Shown here: positions 26,671 to 36,109 of the stretch, in pieces
How positions within the stretch are numbered: position 1 is the first letter of the stretch
Layout of the letters: the number at the start of each line of letters is the position of its first letter
From: Acrocarpospora macrocephala
GTDB lineage: Bacteria > Actinomycetota > Actinomycetes > Streptosporangiales > Streptosporangiaceae
Assembly: GCF_009687865.1 (NCBI RefSeq)
Contig: NZ_BLAE01000033.1
Location: forward strand, 180,639 to 244,638
Length of the DNA stretch: 64,000 bases
Direction of reading: 5' to 3'
The notes under the pieces: generated by a model
Database searches by the model: none
What the model saw: only the letters and a program-made list of their open reading frames with translations
What the model was told of the DNA's origin: nothing
Made by a program: the position numbers and the translations under genes

Positions 26671-28628
26671 GCGCCGGAGTGCCACGGCTGAGCGTGGCCG
26701 CGTGGCGCGAGCACAACGACGACTACCTGACCGCGAGCCTGGCCTGGCTCCGCCTCCTGCTCGCCCGGGGCGCCGGCAGCGGTGAGCCGGGCGAGCGGAC
26801 GGAGCGCGACGAGCGGCGGCTGGGGCGGGCTCGCGAGCGCGTGCTCTCGCTCGAGCGCTCGGTGCCGCCACCCGCGCTGGTGCTGCTGTCGGCGGCGCTG
26901 GGGCTGACCCGCTTCGAGCAGGACGTGGTGCTGCTCTGCGCCGCCATGGAACTGGACACGCGTACCGGCGAGCTCTGCGCCGCCGCGATGGGCGACCCGC
27001 ACCAGCCCTACCCCTGCTTCGCGCTCGCGATGACGATCTTCGACGAGCCCGAGTGGTCGGCGCTGTCGCCCTCGGGGGCGTTGCGTGCCTGGCGGCTGGT
27101 GGAGGTGTCCCCGGCGGTGGAGGCTCCGCTGGTGCTGCGGCCGCTGCGCGTCGATGAGCGGATCGCGCACTTCGTGAAGGGGCTCAACGTCCTGGACGAA
27201 CGGCTCGCCGTACTCCTGCATCCGGTGGAGAGCGCGGCGGGACCGCTGCCGCCGTCGCAGCAGGCGGCGGCGGACGCGATGAAGGCCGCCACCGGGCTGC
27301 TCCAGCTGGTCGGGAACAGCCCGGCCAGCACGCGGGCGCTGGCCGGCGCGGTCTGCGCCGAGCTGGGCCTGCACCTGTACGAGCTGCCGCTTGGCGCCCT
27401 TCCCGCCGGCGCGGCCGAGGCTCGCGAGCTGGCCGCGCTGTGGGCGCGCGAGAGCAGGCTGCTGCCGGTCGCGCTGCTGGTCACCGGCGCCGAGGAGCCC
27501 ACGCAGGGCCAGGTGCTGGCGCTGCGGCGGCTGGCCGAGAGGGCGGCGGGCCCGCTCTTCGTGGGTCTCGCCGACGTCTGCGCCGAGCTGGCCGACCTCT
27601 CCTCGGCCTACGAGATCCGCAACCCCACCCCCGCCGAGCAGCGCGACCTGTGGCAGAGCGCCCTCCGCACCGACCCCGCCGAGGACGTCCCCGGGCAGCG
27701 CGCCCACCCGGATCTGGCCGGGCGGATGGCCGCCGAGTTCGACCTCGACGCCGGGCGGATCGCGCGGCTCGCCGCCGGGGGCGCCGCCGGAGTGCGGGCC
27801 CGCTGCCGGGCGCTGAGCCGGCCCCGGCTCGACGCGCTCGCCCAGCGGCTCACCCCGGCCGTGACCTGGGACGACCTCGTCCTGGCCGCGGAGCCCGCCC
27901 GCCAGCTGCGCGAGCTGGCCGACCAGGCGCGCCACCGCCGCCAGGTCTACGACGACTGGGGCTGGCGGGGGCACACGGCGCGGGGGCTGGGGATCAGCGC
28001 GCTGTTCGCCGGTGAGAGCGGCACCGGCAAGACGATGGCGGCCGAGGTCCTGGCGGCCGACCTGGAACTCGACCTGTACCGGGTTGATCTGTCCGGCGTG
28101 GTCAGCAAGTACATCGGCGAAACCGAGAAGAACCTGCGCCGCCTGTTCGACGCGGCCGAGCAGGGCGGGGTGCTGCTGCTCTTCGACGAGGCCGACGCGC
28201 TGTTCGGCAAACGCACCGAGGTGCGCGACAGCCATGACCGTTACGCCAACATCGAGGTCAACTACCTGCTGCAGCGCATGGAGACCTACCGCGGCCTGGC
28301 CGTGCTGGCCACGAACCTGCGGGCGGCGCTCGACCCCGCCTTCACCAGGCGGCTGCGTTTCATCGTCCCGTTCGCGCTCCCGGCGGCGGCCGAGCGGGAG
28401 CGGATCTGGGCCGGCGCCTTCCCGGGCGGCGTCCCCATGGAGGGGCTCGACGTGCCGCTGCTGGCGCGGCTGAACCTGAGCGGCGCGCTCATCCACGCGA
28501 TCGCCCTGCACGCCTCCTTCTCCGCCGCGGCCGCCGGGACGCCGGTGACCATGCCGCTGGTGCTGGCGGCCGCCCGCCGCGAGCTGCGCAAGGCCGACCG
28601 GCCCACGAACGAGGTGGAGTCGCTGTGA
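26667..28628 (+). CDS. AAA+ ATPase (Pvc15-like)
   Basis: A 653-aa protein from ATG 26667 (ATGA overlap). The N-terminal ~400 residues are helical, with a degenerate P-loop-like region around LVGNSPASTRALAGA, suggesting a decayed first ATPase module. The C-terminal AAA+ module has Walker A GESGTGKT at 449-456, Walker B LLLFDEAD with Asp507/Glu508, FGKRTEVRDSHDRYANIEVN and an arginine-finger region FTRRLRF. In eCIS the ATPase is thought to remodel or load cargo or baseplate components and is not in the finished particle. It is cytoplasmic, with a full active site. Confidence 0.95.
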   Translation: MSAGVPRLSVAAWREHNDDYLTASLAWLRLLLARGAGSGEPGERTERDERRLGRARERVLSLERSVPPPALVLLSAALGLTRFEQDVVLLCAAMELDTRTGELCAAAMGDPHQPYPCFALAMTIFDEPEWSALSPSGALRAWRLVEVSPAVEAPLVLRPLRVDERIAHFVKGLNVLDERLAVLLHPVESAAGPLPPSQQAAADAMKAATGLLQLVGNSPASTRALAGAVCAELGLHLYELPLGALPAGAAEARELAALWARESRLLPVALLVTGAEEPTQGQVLALRRLAERAAGPLFVGLADVCAELADLSSAYEIRNPTPAEQRDLWQSALRTDPAEDVPGQRAHPDLAGRMAAEFDLDAGRIARLAAGGAAGVRARCRALSRPRLDALAQRLTPAVTWDDLVLAAEPARQLRELADQARHRRQVYDDWGWRGHTARGLGISALFAGESGTGKTMAAEVLAADLELDLYRVDLSGVVSKYIGETEKNLRRLFDAAEQGGVLLLFDEADALFGKRTEVRDSHDRYANIEVNYLLQRMETYRGLAVLATNLRAALDPAFTRRLRFIVPFALPAAAERERIWAGAFPGGVPMEGLDVPLLARLNLSGALIHAIALHASFSAAAAGTPVTMPLVLAAARRELRKADRPTNEVESL

Positions 28629-28906
28629 GGATCGAGCTGCACATCGAGCACCTGGTGCTGGACGGGGTGGCGCCGGCCGACACGGCGAGCTTCCGCCGTG
28701 CGCTGGAGGCCGAGCTGACCCGGGTCCTGGCCGAAGCGGGGGCTGAGGCGCTCTCCGGGCCCGATCTCGGACGGCTCGGCTCCGAGCCGGCCGGCCGGGC
28801 GCCGCGGGTGGAGCTTCCGCTGGCGCCGGGGGCCACCGCGGACCAGGTCGGCACCGGCGTGGCGGACGCGCTCGGCCGTGCCGTGCTCGGGGAGGTGTCC
28901 CGGTGA
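28625..28906 (+). CDS. Small eCIS-associated protein of unknown function
   Basis: 93 aa from GTG 28625, overlapping both neighbours by 4 nt. It starts RIELHIEHLVLDGVAPADTA and is predicted alpha/beta with no cysteine, membrane segment or recognised motif. Similar short proteins sit between the ATPase and DUF4157 genes in related clusters, as far as I remember; a chaperone or adaptor for the next gene product is a guess from position only. Confidence 0.7.
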   Translation: MRIELHIEHLVLDGVAPADTASFRRALEAELTRVLAEAGAEALSGPDLGRLGSEPAGRAPRVELPLAPGATADQVGTGVADALGRAVLGEVSR

Positions 28907-31458
28907 GCTGGTGGGTGCGCGTGCGGCGCGAGCTGGAGGCGGACGAGCTGGCCCGCCGCCGGCTCGCCGCGCCGGGACGGACGCCCGGGGAGCGGGAGCT
29001 CGCGCCGCTGCCCGGCGCGGCGCGGGGCACCGGGCTGGAACTCGGCGGACAGGTGCGCGGCGAGCTGGAGTCGCGGTTCGGCGTCGACCTCACCCGGGTC
29101 CGGGTGCGCCCGCACGACGTGCGGGTCCGGCGACGCGGCGCGCTGGCCGAAGCCGAGGGGACGACCATCTCCTTCGCCCCCGGCCAGTACGCCCCGCACA
29201 CCGACGCCGGGCTGGGGCTGCTGGCGCACGAGATCGCCCATGTGGCCCTGCGCCACCCGGGCCGCTCACCGCGGCGGAAACCGTCGGCCCGGCCGTACCA
29301 CCAGGAGGTGGTGGAGGAACTGCGGGCCAGCACCGGGGCCAGGGAGCGGGCCGTGCGCCCGATCCTGGCGCTGTGCGAGGCGGTGGCGCAGGAGCGCGCG
29401 GCCGACCTGCCCGCGCTGGTGGCGGCGCTCACCCGGGTGGACGTGCGGGCGCTACGCGAGGACTTCCCCTCGCACCGGCTCGCCGAGGAGACGACGGCCC
29501 GCCTGATCCTGCTGGGCCGGGCGCACGCCGCGGCCGCCTTCACGACCTGGTATCTGCGGCTGGCGCCGTCCGGCCCTTATCCACGCCGCTATTACGACGA
29601 TGCGGAGTGGCACTGGCAGGAGGTGCTCGCCGCGCTGAGCGACAAGATCGACTGGTCGGACGGCGCCGCCTCGCTGCGCGTCCTGGACGCCCTGGTCGCG
29701 CTCTTCCACCGGCTACGTGCCGAGCAGGACGGCCTGGACGTCAAGGAGCTCGCGGCCGACCGCGCCAGGTTCGCGACGGAGCCGCCGCCCAGCTTCGGCA
29801 TGGCGACCAAGCCGTACGTGTCGATTTCGATGTACCACGACAGCCTCACCAGGATCGCCCGCTCCGCCTTCGAGGCGACGCAGGCCGCCTTTCAGGCCGT
29901 GCTGGAACGCGCGGCCGACGCGCTGGCCACCCGGCGCGACCGTGCCCCGCTCGACGCGCTGGAGCGGCGGATCGAGGCGTTGGGCCGGCTCAAGCCGGCG
30001 GCGGGGGCCGATTCCTTCGAGATCAACATGTGGACGTGGCGCAAGCGGCGTGGCAAGGATGTGCTGCGGCAGAAGGACTTCTTCCCCTCTGACAAGCGTG
30101 CGGCCAGGCGGGAGCTCACCCTGCAGCCCTACGACGCCACCGAGGAAGGCCTGTTCATCGTCCCTTCCATGGAGCTGGAGCTGTCCAGAGTCATGGAGAT
30201 CAGGGCGCTGCAGCTCAAGGCGCTCAAGCGCGTCTACGGGATCGAGACCGGGCCCGGGGGCGCGCGCACCGCCGAGGCCCGGGCGAACGAGCGGGCGCTG
30301 GCCACCCTGGGCGGCAAGGGGTTGCGGCTGCACGGCGACGACGACTGGCGGCGCTTCCTGCGTGCCAAGTTCGAGGAGCACCTGGCGTCGACCGGTTCGG
30401 CGGACGCCGCGTTCCAGGCGGTCGTCAATCTGCTCAAGTTCTACCTCCGCGCGTTCACCACGCATTCGCCGTACAACATCGACGACTTCGGCGACGACCT
30501 GCTGAAGATCGAGTTCCCGAGGACGCTCACCGGGCAGCTCGTGCACGACTGCGGCGTCTACGCGTTGCGCATCGCCTTCATGCTCTCGCTGCTGAAGGAC
30601 CATCCCCGGCTGCGGGGGATGCGGCTGCGGTTCGCGCAGCTGCCTGTGCACATCGCGCTCGTCATCACCGGCGCGCCGGAGGTGGCGACCTACATCGCGC
30701 ACAACGACGACTTCCACCCGGTGTCCGCCGAGGAGATGGAGGCGATCCGTACGGCGTGGGCGGCCGTGGACGCCGACGGACGGCAGCGAAGGAGACCGGC
30801 GGCTCGCGGGGCAGCCACGGACGACGCGTTCTTCGGCGAACTCGCGGCGGACCGCTTCATCCCGGCGACGGATATGCCGGTCCGGGTGGCCGGGATCCCG
30901 GAGCCCGGGGACCGGACCAAGTTGCTGCGGCTCTATCGCAAGGTGGTCGGCCAGAGGCTGTTCGGCCCGGTCACCGAGGATCCCAAGCAGCCGGAGTATC
31001 AGTTCCATCTGCGGTATCTCAAGCTGCTGGACGGCATTCGCGTCCACTACAACAGGGCGCTGGTGCCGTACTGGAACCGGGTCGCGCGTCCCACTTGGCA
31101 GCGGCACAAGGACGCGCTGCGGACGGCGGATCCCGCTCGGTTCGCGGCGGCGGCCGCGAGCTACCTCGACGACGCGGCCAGCGGTGAGACGGTCGACGGC
31201 GGGCGGCACCGGGTGTGGGGACTCTACCTGCCCCTCACGTCGGAGGCCATCGACATCAGCGTGGCGATCGACAACAACCCGGCGGTGCTCGCGCCGCGCG
31301 TGCATCGGGTCTCGGCCGACCGGCTCATCAAGGTGCTCGGCTCGGACACGCCGTGGTGGGACAAGGAGATCCGCGAGCACGTGGCCGAGATCAAGGCCGG
31401 GGTGTTCCTGCCGCCGCCGTTCCCCGAGGGCGACGACCCCCTGATGGAGGTGGACTGA
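28903..31458 (+). CDS. DUF4157 protein with large C-terminal region, candidate eCIS cargo
   Basis: An 851-aa protein from GTG 28903. Residues 50-115 are a DUF4157 domain: FGVDLTRVRVRPHDVRV, then GQYAPHTDAGLGLLAHEIAH with HEIAH at 109-113. DUF4157 is the commonest extra domain in eCIS loci and is linked with cargo and its processing. The remaining 730 residues are not a family I recognise. Near the middle, TGQLVHDCGVYALRIAFMLS (Gln545, Cys550) followed by LPVHIALVITG (His583) and AHNDDF (Asn601/Asp602) has the order of a papain- or transglutaminase-like Cys-His-Asn/Asp site. The C-terminal part has repeated aromatic/charged helices. It is probably cytoplasmic, loaded into the particle or bound to it; toxicity is not shown. 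Confidence 0.82.
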   Translation: MSWWVRVRRELEADELARRRLAAPGRTPGERELAPLPGAARGTGLELGGQVRGELESRFGVDLTRVRVRPHDVRVRRRGALAEAEGTTISFAPGQYAPHTDAGLGLLAHEIAHVALRHPGRSPRRKPSARPYHQEVVEELRASTGARERAVRPILALCEAVAQERAADLPALVAALTRVDVRALREDFPSHRLAEETTARLILLGRAHAAAAFTTWYLRLAPSGPYPRRYYDDAEWHWQEVLAALSDKIDWSDGAASLRVLDALVALFHRLRAEQDGLDVKELAADRARFATEPPPSFGMATKPYVSISMYHDSLTRIARSAFEATQAAFQAVLERAADALATRRDRAPLDALERRIEALGRLKPAAGADSFEINMWTWRKRRGKDVLRQKDFFPSDKRAARRELTLQPYDATEEGLFIVPSMELELSRVMEIRALQLKALKRVYGIETGPGGARTAEARANERALATLGGKGLRLHGDDDWRRFLRAKFEEHLASTGSADAAFQAVVNLLKFYLRAFTTHSPYNIDDFGDDLLKIEFPRTLTGQLVHDCGVYALRIAFMLSLLKDHPRLRGMRLRFAQLPVHIALVITGAPEVATYIAHNDDFHPVSAEEMEAIRTAWAAVDADGRQRRRPAARGAATDDAFFGELAADRFIPATDMPVRVAGIPEPGDRTKLLRLYRKVVGQRLFGPVTEDPKQPEYQFHLRYLKLLDGIRVHYNRALVPYWNRVARPTWQRHKDALRTADPARFAAAAASYLDDAASGETVDGGRHRVWGLYLPLTSEAIDISVAIDNNPAVLAPRVHRVSADRLIKVLGSDTPWWDKEIREHVAEIKAGVFLPPPFPEGDDPLMEVD

Positions 31459-33543
31459 GTGACCGAGCGGACCTTCGAGACCGAGCGTGCGCCGGCGCCA
31501 CCGGCACCCGAGGCCGAGCGGCGCCCGCCCGCGCGCGAGGCCGAGCGGCGGCCGCCCGGGGCCGGGCCCGGTGACCTGACGCGCATACCGGTCGGCTCGC
31601 CCGCCCTCCGGTCCGCGCCCGCCAAGCCCGCCGCCGCCTCGGGCAGGGGCGGATTCCTGCAGACCGTGAGCAGCTTCCTCGGCGGCCTGTTCACCCACCC
31701 CATCGACACCCTGCGGCGCCTGTTCGGCGGCGAGGGCTACACCGACAGGGAACTCGCCGACTACCTGACCCTGCTCGACCGCACGGGTGACATCGAGGGC
31801 GACTTCGACAGCGACAACAAGGCGCGCGCGGTCGTCGCCCGCTGGAAGGGCGCGAGAGCGGGGTTCGAGCTGCCGGGCACCAGGATGGCGCTGCTCATGA
31901 GTGAGCTGCTCGCCGGCGCGACGGGAGGCGACGACGAGCGGGCCATCCTCGACCTGCTCACCCGGGCCGACGACGGCGACCTGCGGGTCATCTTCCAGCG
32001 GGTGCCCGTGGCTCGCCTGCTCAAGGATATCGGCGGGGCCAACGGCAGGCGGCTGACCGCGTGGATCGAGGCCCGTTTCGAGGGCGGGCTGCCCGCCGTT
32101 CGGCGGAACGCCGTCGAACCCAAGGGCGGGCTGCCGCCGGGCGCGCCGGTGTTCCCCTACGACTGGGCGCACTTCCGGCAGAAGTTCGACGGCCTCCACC
32201 CGCCCGAGCAGATCATCCAGGAGCTGGCCAGGCTCACCCCGGACGAGCGGGAGCGGGCCGCCCGGGACCTGATCGTCGAGCGCGACACCCTCGACACCAA
32301 GATCGACGACCTGCGGGTCAAGGCGGGCAACGCGCCGGACCAGGCGACCAGGGCCGCGCTGCAGGACCAGCTCGCCGCCCTGTCCAAGCGCGAGCTCGAC
32401 ATGTCGATCGTGCTGGAGGACGCCTTCAAGGAGATCACGCTCGCCGAGACGCCCGCCCAGTTCGCCGCCAAGGCCGTGGCGCTCACCCCGGCGCAGCGCG
32501 CACAGGCCAGGCAGGCGCTGGTCCCGCCGGTGCCGGTGATGGGCGGCGTGCCCGTGCCGTTTGCCAAGACGCTGCCCGGCGAGCACCTGAGCTATGAGGA
32601 CAAGCTGCGCGCGGCGATGCCCGCCGTCGTCGACGGGTACTGGAACCAGATGGCCAAGGAGCGGCAGCCCGCCGACCACGGCGATCCGGCCAAGCTGCAC
32701 ACGCTCAGCGAGATGGAGGACCTCGCCAAGGTCAGCAAGGACGAGACGGACGAGGTGTTCGCCGGGCACTACGACAAGGCCCTGCACCCGCCGCTGAAGG
32801 CGGACCGGCCGGGCCGGCGGGCCAGCCTGCACGACCTGTGGGCCGACACCCAGGCGTTCCTGACCCACCCCGCCACCTCCTTCGCCGAAAAACGCGCGCT
32901 GGCCAAGGCGCTGGTCCTGTACTTCTACAGCGCCGACGACACGGTGGGCGAGCTGAACCGGAAGCACCGCGCCGTCCCCAGCTTCAGCCCGGCGGGCGGG
33001 CCGCTCAACGATGCGGCGGTCGCCCAGGACAAGGTCGCCAGGGAGCTGACCACGACCGCGGCGCAGGTGCGCAGGCTCAACGAGATCGACAGGGGCTGGG
33101 ACGCCTCGGCCAACCCCGCGACCCAGGACGTCAACCTCCAGCTCTTCCGGCCCAAGGGCGGCGTCGCCGCCGACCAGGACTTCCTGTGGGACATGTTCCA
33201 GACGCTCATCCACGAGTACCTGCACACGCTCGCCCACGGCGACTACCGCAGATTCGCCGAGCGTTTCGGGCCGGGGCAGGCGCAGAACACGCTGATCGAG
33301 GGGATGGACTCCTTCCTCGACGAGGTGGTCTGGGCCCGCATCCGGCCCCGGGTCAACGACCCGGGGCTGCGGCGGAAAGTGGAGGGCCCCGCCTACGCGG
33401 CGCAGCCGCCCATCGCCGTACGGCACGCGTCACGGCGCAGGTACTCCTCTTTCGCCGAGGCCACCCGGCTGGTCTCCATCGTCGGCTACCGCAACGTGAT
33501 CCTCGCCTACTTCAAGGGCGAGATCGACAAGATCGGAGGGTGA
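31459..33543 (+). CDS. Putative zinc metallopeptidase, candidate eCIS cargo
   Basis: A 694-aa protein from GTG 31459, directly after the previous stop. A disordered Pro/Ala/Arg N-terminus (1-65) is followed by a hydrophobic-amphipathic patch (GGFLQTVSSFLGGLF) and a helical domain YTDRELADYLTLLDRTGDIE / DFDSDNKARAVVARW, a pattern I associate with eCIS-linked proteins. The C-terminal third contains TLIHEYLHTLAHGDY with zinc-binding His585-Glu586 and His589, and Glu614 in LIEGMDSFLDE, 25 residues later: a gluzincin-like HExxH...E site. All catalytic residues are present, so it should be an active peptidase if zinc-loaded. Its position among structural genes suggests delivered effector or processing enzyme. 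Confidence 0.82.
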   Translation: MTERTFETERAPAPPAPEAERRPPAREAERRPPGAGPGDLTRIPVGSPALRSAPAKPAAASGRGGFLQTVSSFLGGLFTHPIDTLRRLFGGEGYTDRELADYLTLLDRTGDIEGDFDSDNKARAVVARWKGARAGFELPGTRMALLMSELLAGATGGDDERAILDLLTRADDGDLRVIFQRVPVARLLKDIGGANGRRLTAWIEARFEGGLPAVRRNAVEPKGGLPPGAPVFPYDWAHFRQKFDGLHPPEQIIQELARLTPDERERAARDLIVERDTLDTKIDDLRVKAGNAPDQATRAALQDQLAALSKRELDMSIVLEDAFKEITLAETPAQFAAKAVALTPAQRAQARQALVPPVPVMGGVPVPFAKTLPGEHLSYEDKLRAAMPAVVDGYWNQMAKERQPADHGDPAKLHTLSEMEDLAKVSKDETDEVFAGHYDKALHPPLKADRPGRRASLHDLWADTQAFLTHPATSFAEKRALAKALVLYFYSADDTVGELNRKHRAVPSFSPAGGPLNDAAVAQDKVARELTTTAAQVRRLNEIDRGWDASANPATQDVNLQLFRPKGGVAADQDFLWDMFQTLIHEYLHTLAHGDYRRFAERFGPGQAQNTLIEGMDSFLDEVVWARIRPRVNDPGLRRKVEGPAYAAQPPIAVRHASRRRYSSFAEATRLVSIVGYRNVILAYFKGEIDKIGG

Positions 33544-33546
33544 CCC

Positions 33547-33996
33547 ATGCTCAGCGACCTCGTCGGTCGCCTGGCCGACCGGCGTCTCGACGGCTGGTAC
33601 GGCCTGCCCGCGGATCTGACGCCGGAACCGCCGGCCGAACCGCCCGCGCTCACGTGGCTCGGCGGCGCCTGCGAGGCGGCCCTCCTCACGCACCTGGACG
33701 ACCCGCGCCCGGACGCCTGGGCGCGGGCCTGGCTGCGCTCGGGCCTGGTGGTCCTGGTGGACGTCGCCTGGCGCGACCCGCCCGGCCTGGAGGCGCTGGA
33801 GGCACTCGGCCCGCCAGGTGCGCGCGGCGCCTGCACCGACGGCCTGGCCGCCGCCGAAGAGTGGCTGTACGCCGAGCGAGGGCTCGCGGCGATCGTGGGC
33901 CCGCGCCGGATCCGCCACCTGCTCGGGTTCGCCGCCACCGACGCCGCGACCTACGGCGAGCGGCTCAGACCCGACTTCACGACCAGGCGGAGGTGA
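33547..33996 (+). CDS. Hypothetical eCIS-locus protein
   Basis: 149 aa, ATG 33547 three nt after the metallopeptidase gene and overlapping the tube-adaptor start by 4 nt. Trp- and Leu-rich with no recognised domain; LRSGLVVLVDVAWRDPPGLE could be a short hydrophobic core segment but not a clear membrane helix. Placement directly after two candidate cargo genes would fit an immunity, chaperone or adaptor function; none is supported by sequence. Confidence 0.65.
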   Translation: MLSDLVGRLADRRLDGWYGLPADLTPEPPAEPPALTWLGGACEAALLTHLDDPRPDAWARAWLRSGLVVLVDVAWRDPPGLEALEALGPPGARGACTDGLAAAEEWLYAERGLAAIVGPRRIRHLLGFAATDAATYGERLRPDFTTRRR

Positions 33997-34655
33997 TCGG
34001 CGTGACCGGCTTCCCCGGATCTCCCCGGCTGCTCAAGGGCGGGATCGTGCTGGCCGACGCCAGGACCGGCGCGATCGGGCGGGTCATCGCCCTGCAGTAC
34101 AACCCCGACACGCTGACCCGCACGTTCCAGCCCAAGGCGGCCGGCAGCGAGGGAGCCGACCGCAGCGAGGCGACCCGGCTGAAGGGCCCGCCGGTCGAGA
34201 CGATCAAGCTGGAGGCCGAGATCGACGCCGCGGACCAGCTCGAAACCGGCGACCGGGCGGCCCTGGAGGTGGGCGTCCACCCGCAGCTCGCGGTCCTGGA
34301 ATCGCTGGTGCATCCTACGGCGCGGCAGCTGCAGAGCAGCCGCGCCCTGTCGGCCGGCGGCAGCCTCGAGATCGCACCGATGCTCGCCCCGCTCACCCTG
34401 TTCGTGTGGAGCAAACAGCGGATCGTGCCGGTCCGCCTCACCGAGCTGAACGTCACCGAGGAGGCCTTCGACCCGGACCTCAACCCCATCAGGGCCAAGG
34501 TCAGCCTCGGCATGCGGGTGCTGAGCGTGGACGACCTCGGCTTCGACAACAAGGGCGGGAGCCTGTACATGGCCTACCTGAACAACAAGGAGCGGCTGGC
34601 CGCGCGCGCCGCCGCCGGATCGCTCGGCCCGCTCGGGCTGACGGGGCTGCCATGA
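33993..34655 (+). CDS. CIS tube-type adaptor (Pvc7-like)
   Basis: 220 aa from GTG 33993 (GTGA overlap). ALQYNPDTLTRTFQPKAAG followed by GPPVETIKLEAEIDAADQLE and PQLAVLESLVHP is the conserved N-terminal domain of contractile-injection-system tube/adaptor proteins that connect the tube to the baseplate hub. The LysM module often fused to this domain is absent and is instead encoded by the next gene, a split arrangement. Expected location: inner baseplate. Confidence 0.88.
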   Translation: MIGVTGFPGSPRLLKGGIVLADARTGAIGRVIALQYNPDTLTRTFQPKAAGSEGADRSEATRLKGPPVETIKLEAEIDAADQLETGDRAALEVGVHPQLAVLESLVHPTARQLQSSRALSAGGSLEIAPMLAPLTLFVWSKQRIVPVRLTELNVTEEAFDPDLNPIRAKVSLGMRVLSVDDLGFDNKGGSLYMAYLNNKERLAARAAAGSLGPLGLTGLP

Positions 34656-34972
34656 GCACGCCGTTCGGCCCGGCGAGCCGCTACGCGCACACCGAGACGG
34701 CCACCTGGACGGCGCCGGACGGGCGGGAGGTCGTCTACCTGCGGCGCAGGTTCATCGCGCCGCCCGAGCGCTTCGCGCAGATCGCCGAGCACGTCGTGGC
34801 CCAGGGAGAGCGCCTGGACAACCTGGCCGCCGCCTATCTCGGCGACCCGGAGCAGTTCTGGCGGATCTGCGACGCGAACGCGGCGCTGCGTCCGGCCGAG
34901 CTGACCGAGCGGCTCGGCAGGCGGCTGCGCATCACCCTGCCCGAGGGCATCCCGGGGGCGGCCGATGAGTAG
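34652..34972 (+). CDS. LysM-like tail protein (tail protein X type)
   Basis: 106 aa from ATG 34652 (ATGA overlap). After YLRRRFIAPPERF comes a LysM-like fold: HVVAQGERLDNLAAAYLGDP then EQFWRICDANAALRPAEL and LRITLPEG. In phage P2-type and eCIS baseplates such small LysM proteins sit between tube adaptor and hub. It overlaps the hub gene by 8 nt. The usual single adaptor+LysM protein is here two genes. Confidence 0.88.
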   Translation: MSTPFGPASRYAHTETATWTAPDGREVVYLRRRFIAPPERFAQIAEHVVAQGERLDNLAAAYLGDPEQFWRICDANAALRPAELTERLGRRLRITLPEGIPGAADE

Positions 34973-36098
34973 CCACCTCACTCTTTCGATCATGGTCGGG
35001 CCGGTCCTGCCCGTCCCGTTGCCGCGGGCCGCGATCGACGAGCTGACCGCCGTCGAGGTGACGCGGACGGCCGAGCGGGGCAAGCCGGGCGGGTTCCGGC
35101 TCACCTTCAACCTCAGCAAGCGCTCGCCCCTGCACACGATCTTCCTGCTGGCCGGGGGCGCGCTGCCGCCCGTCATGCGCACGCTGATCGTGGCGACCAT
35201 CGGCGGCACCCCCCACGTGCTCATGGACGGGGTGATCACCAAGCAGGACGTGACGCCGGGCACGGACGCGGCCCACGACGTGCTGGACATCACGGGCGTG
35301 GACCTCACCGCGGTCATGGGACTGGTTGATCAGTCAGGCGTGCCGTACCCGGCGATGCCGATCGAGGCCAGGGTCGCGGTGGTGCTGGCCAAGTACGCGG
35401 TGTTCGGCGTGGTGCCGCAGGTGGTGCCGACGATCCTGTTCGAGGCGCCGATCCCCACCGCGCAGATCCCCCGGCAGAAAGGGACGGACCTGGAGTATCT
35501 GAACGCGCTGGCCGAGCTCACCGGCTACGTGTTCTGCCTCGACCCCGGCCCGGCGCCCGGAATGAACACCGCCTACTTCGGCCCGGAGACCAAGCTCGGC
35601 CCGCCGCAGCCCGCGCTCAGCGTCAACCTGGACGCGCACTCCAATGTCGAGACGCTCACCTTCTCCCTCGACACCGAGCAGAAGAAGATGCCGGTCACCA
35701 TCATCCAGGACCTGCTGACGAAGGTGCCGATCCCGATCCCGATACCGGACATCTCACCACTCAACCCGCTCCTGGGCGCGGTGCCGCTGCCCGCCAAGAA
35801 GGTCGAGTTCGTCACCGACGGAGCCAAGCGCTCCCCCATCCAGGCGGCCCTGCACGCCATGGCCCAGGCCGCCGCCTCCGCCGACGCCGTCAAGGGCTCG
35901 GGCACGCTCGACGTCCTGCGGTACGGCCGGCCGCTGCGGGCCAGGGCGCTGGTAGGCGTGCGCGGCGCGGGCCCGGCCTTCGACGGACTGCACTTCGTGC
36001 AGCAGGTCACGCACAAGATCAAGCGTGGCGAGTACAAGCAGGAGTTCAAGCTCACCCGCAACGGGCTGCTGCCCACGCTGCCGCGGGTCCCGGTCTAG
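34965..36098 (+). CDS. Baseplate hub protein (gpD/VgrG N-domain-like)
   Basis: 377 aa from ATG 34965. The sequence resembles late-control-D/gp27-like hubs: LTAVEVTRTAERGKPGGFRL, a DGVITKQDVTPG linker, and KGTDLEYLNALAELTGYVFC where VgrG-like hubs have the DLEFLxRLAExxGY motif. It ends with GLHFVQQVTHKIKRGEYKQE. The hub trimer joins tube and spike. Here hub and spike are separate genes, unlike one-piece VgrG. Confidence 0.9.
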   Translation: MSSHLTLSIMVGPVLPVPLPRAAIDELTAVEVTRTAERGKPGGFRLTFNLSKRSPLHTIFLLAGGALPPVMRTLIVATIGGTPHVLMDGVITKQDVTPGTDAAHDVLDITGVDLTAVMGLVDQSGVPYPAMPIEARVAVVLAKYAVFGVVPQVVPTILFEAPIPTAQIPRQKGTDLEYLNALAELTGYVFCLDPGPAPGMNTAYFGPETKLGPPQPALSVNLDAHSNVETLTFSLDTEQKKMPVTIIQDLLTKVPIPIPIPDISPLNPLLGAVPLPAKKVEFVTDGAKRSPIQAALHAMAQAAASADAVKGSGTLDVLRYGRPLRARALVGVRGAGPAFDGLHFVQQVTHKIKRGEYKQEFKLTRNGLLPTLPRVPV

Positions 36099-36109
36099 GA
36101 GGAGGGGCG

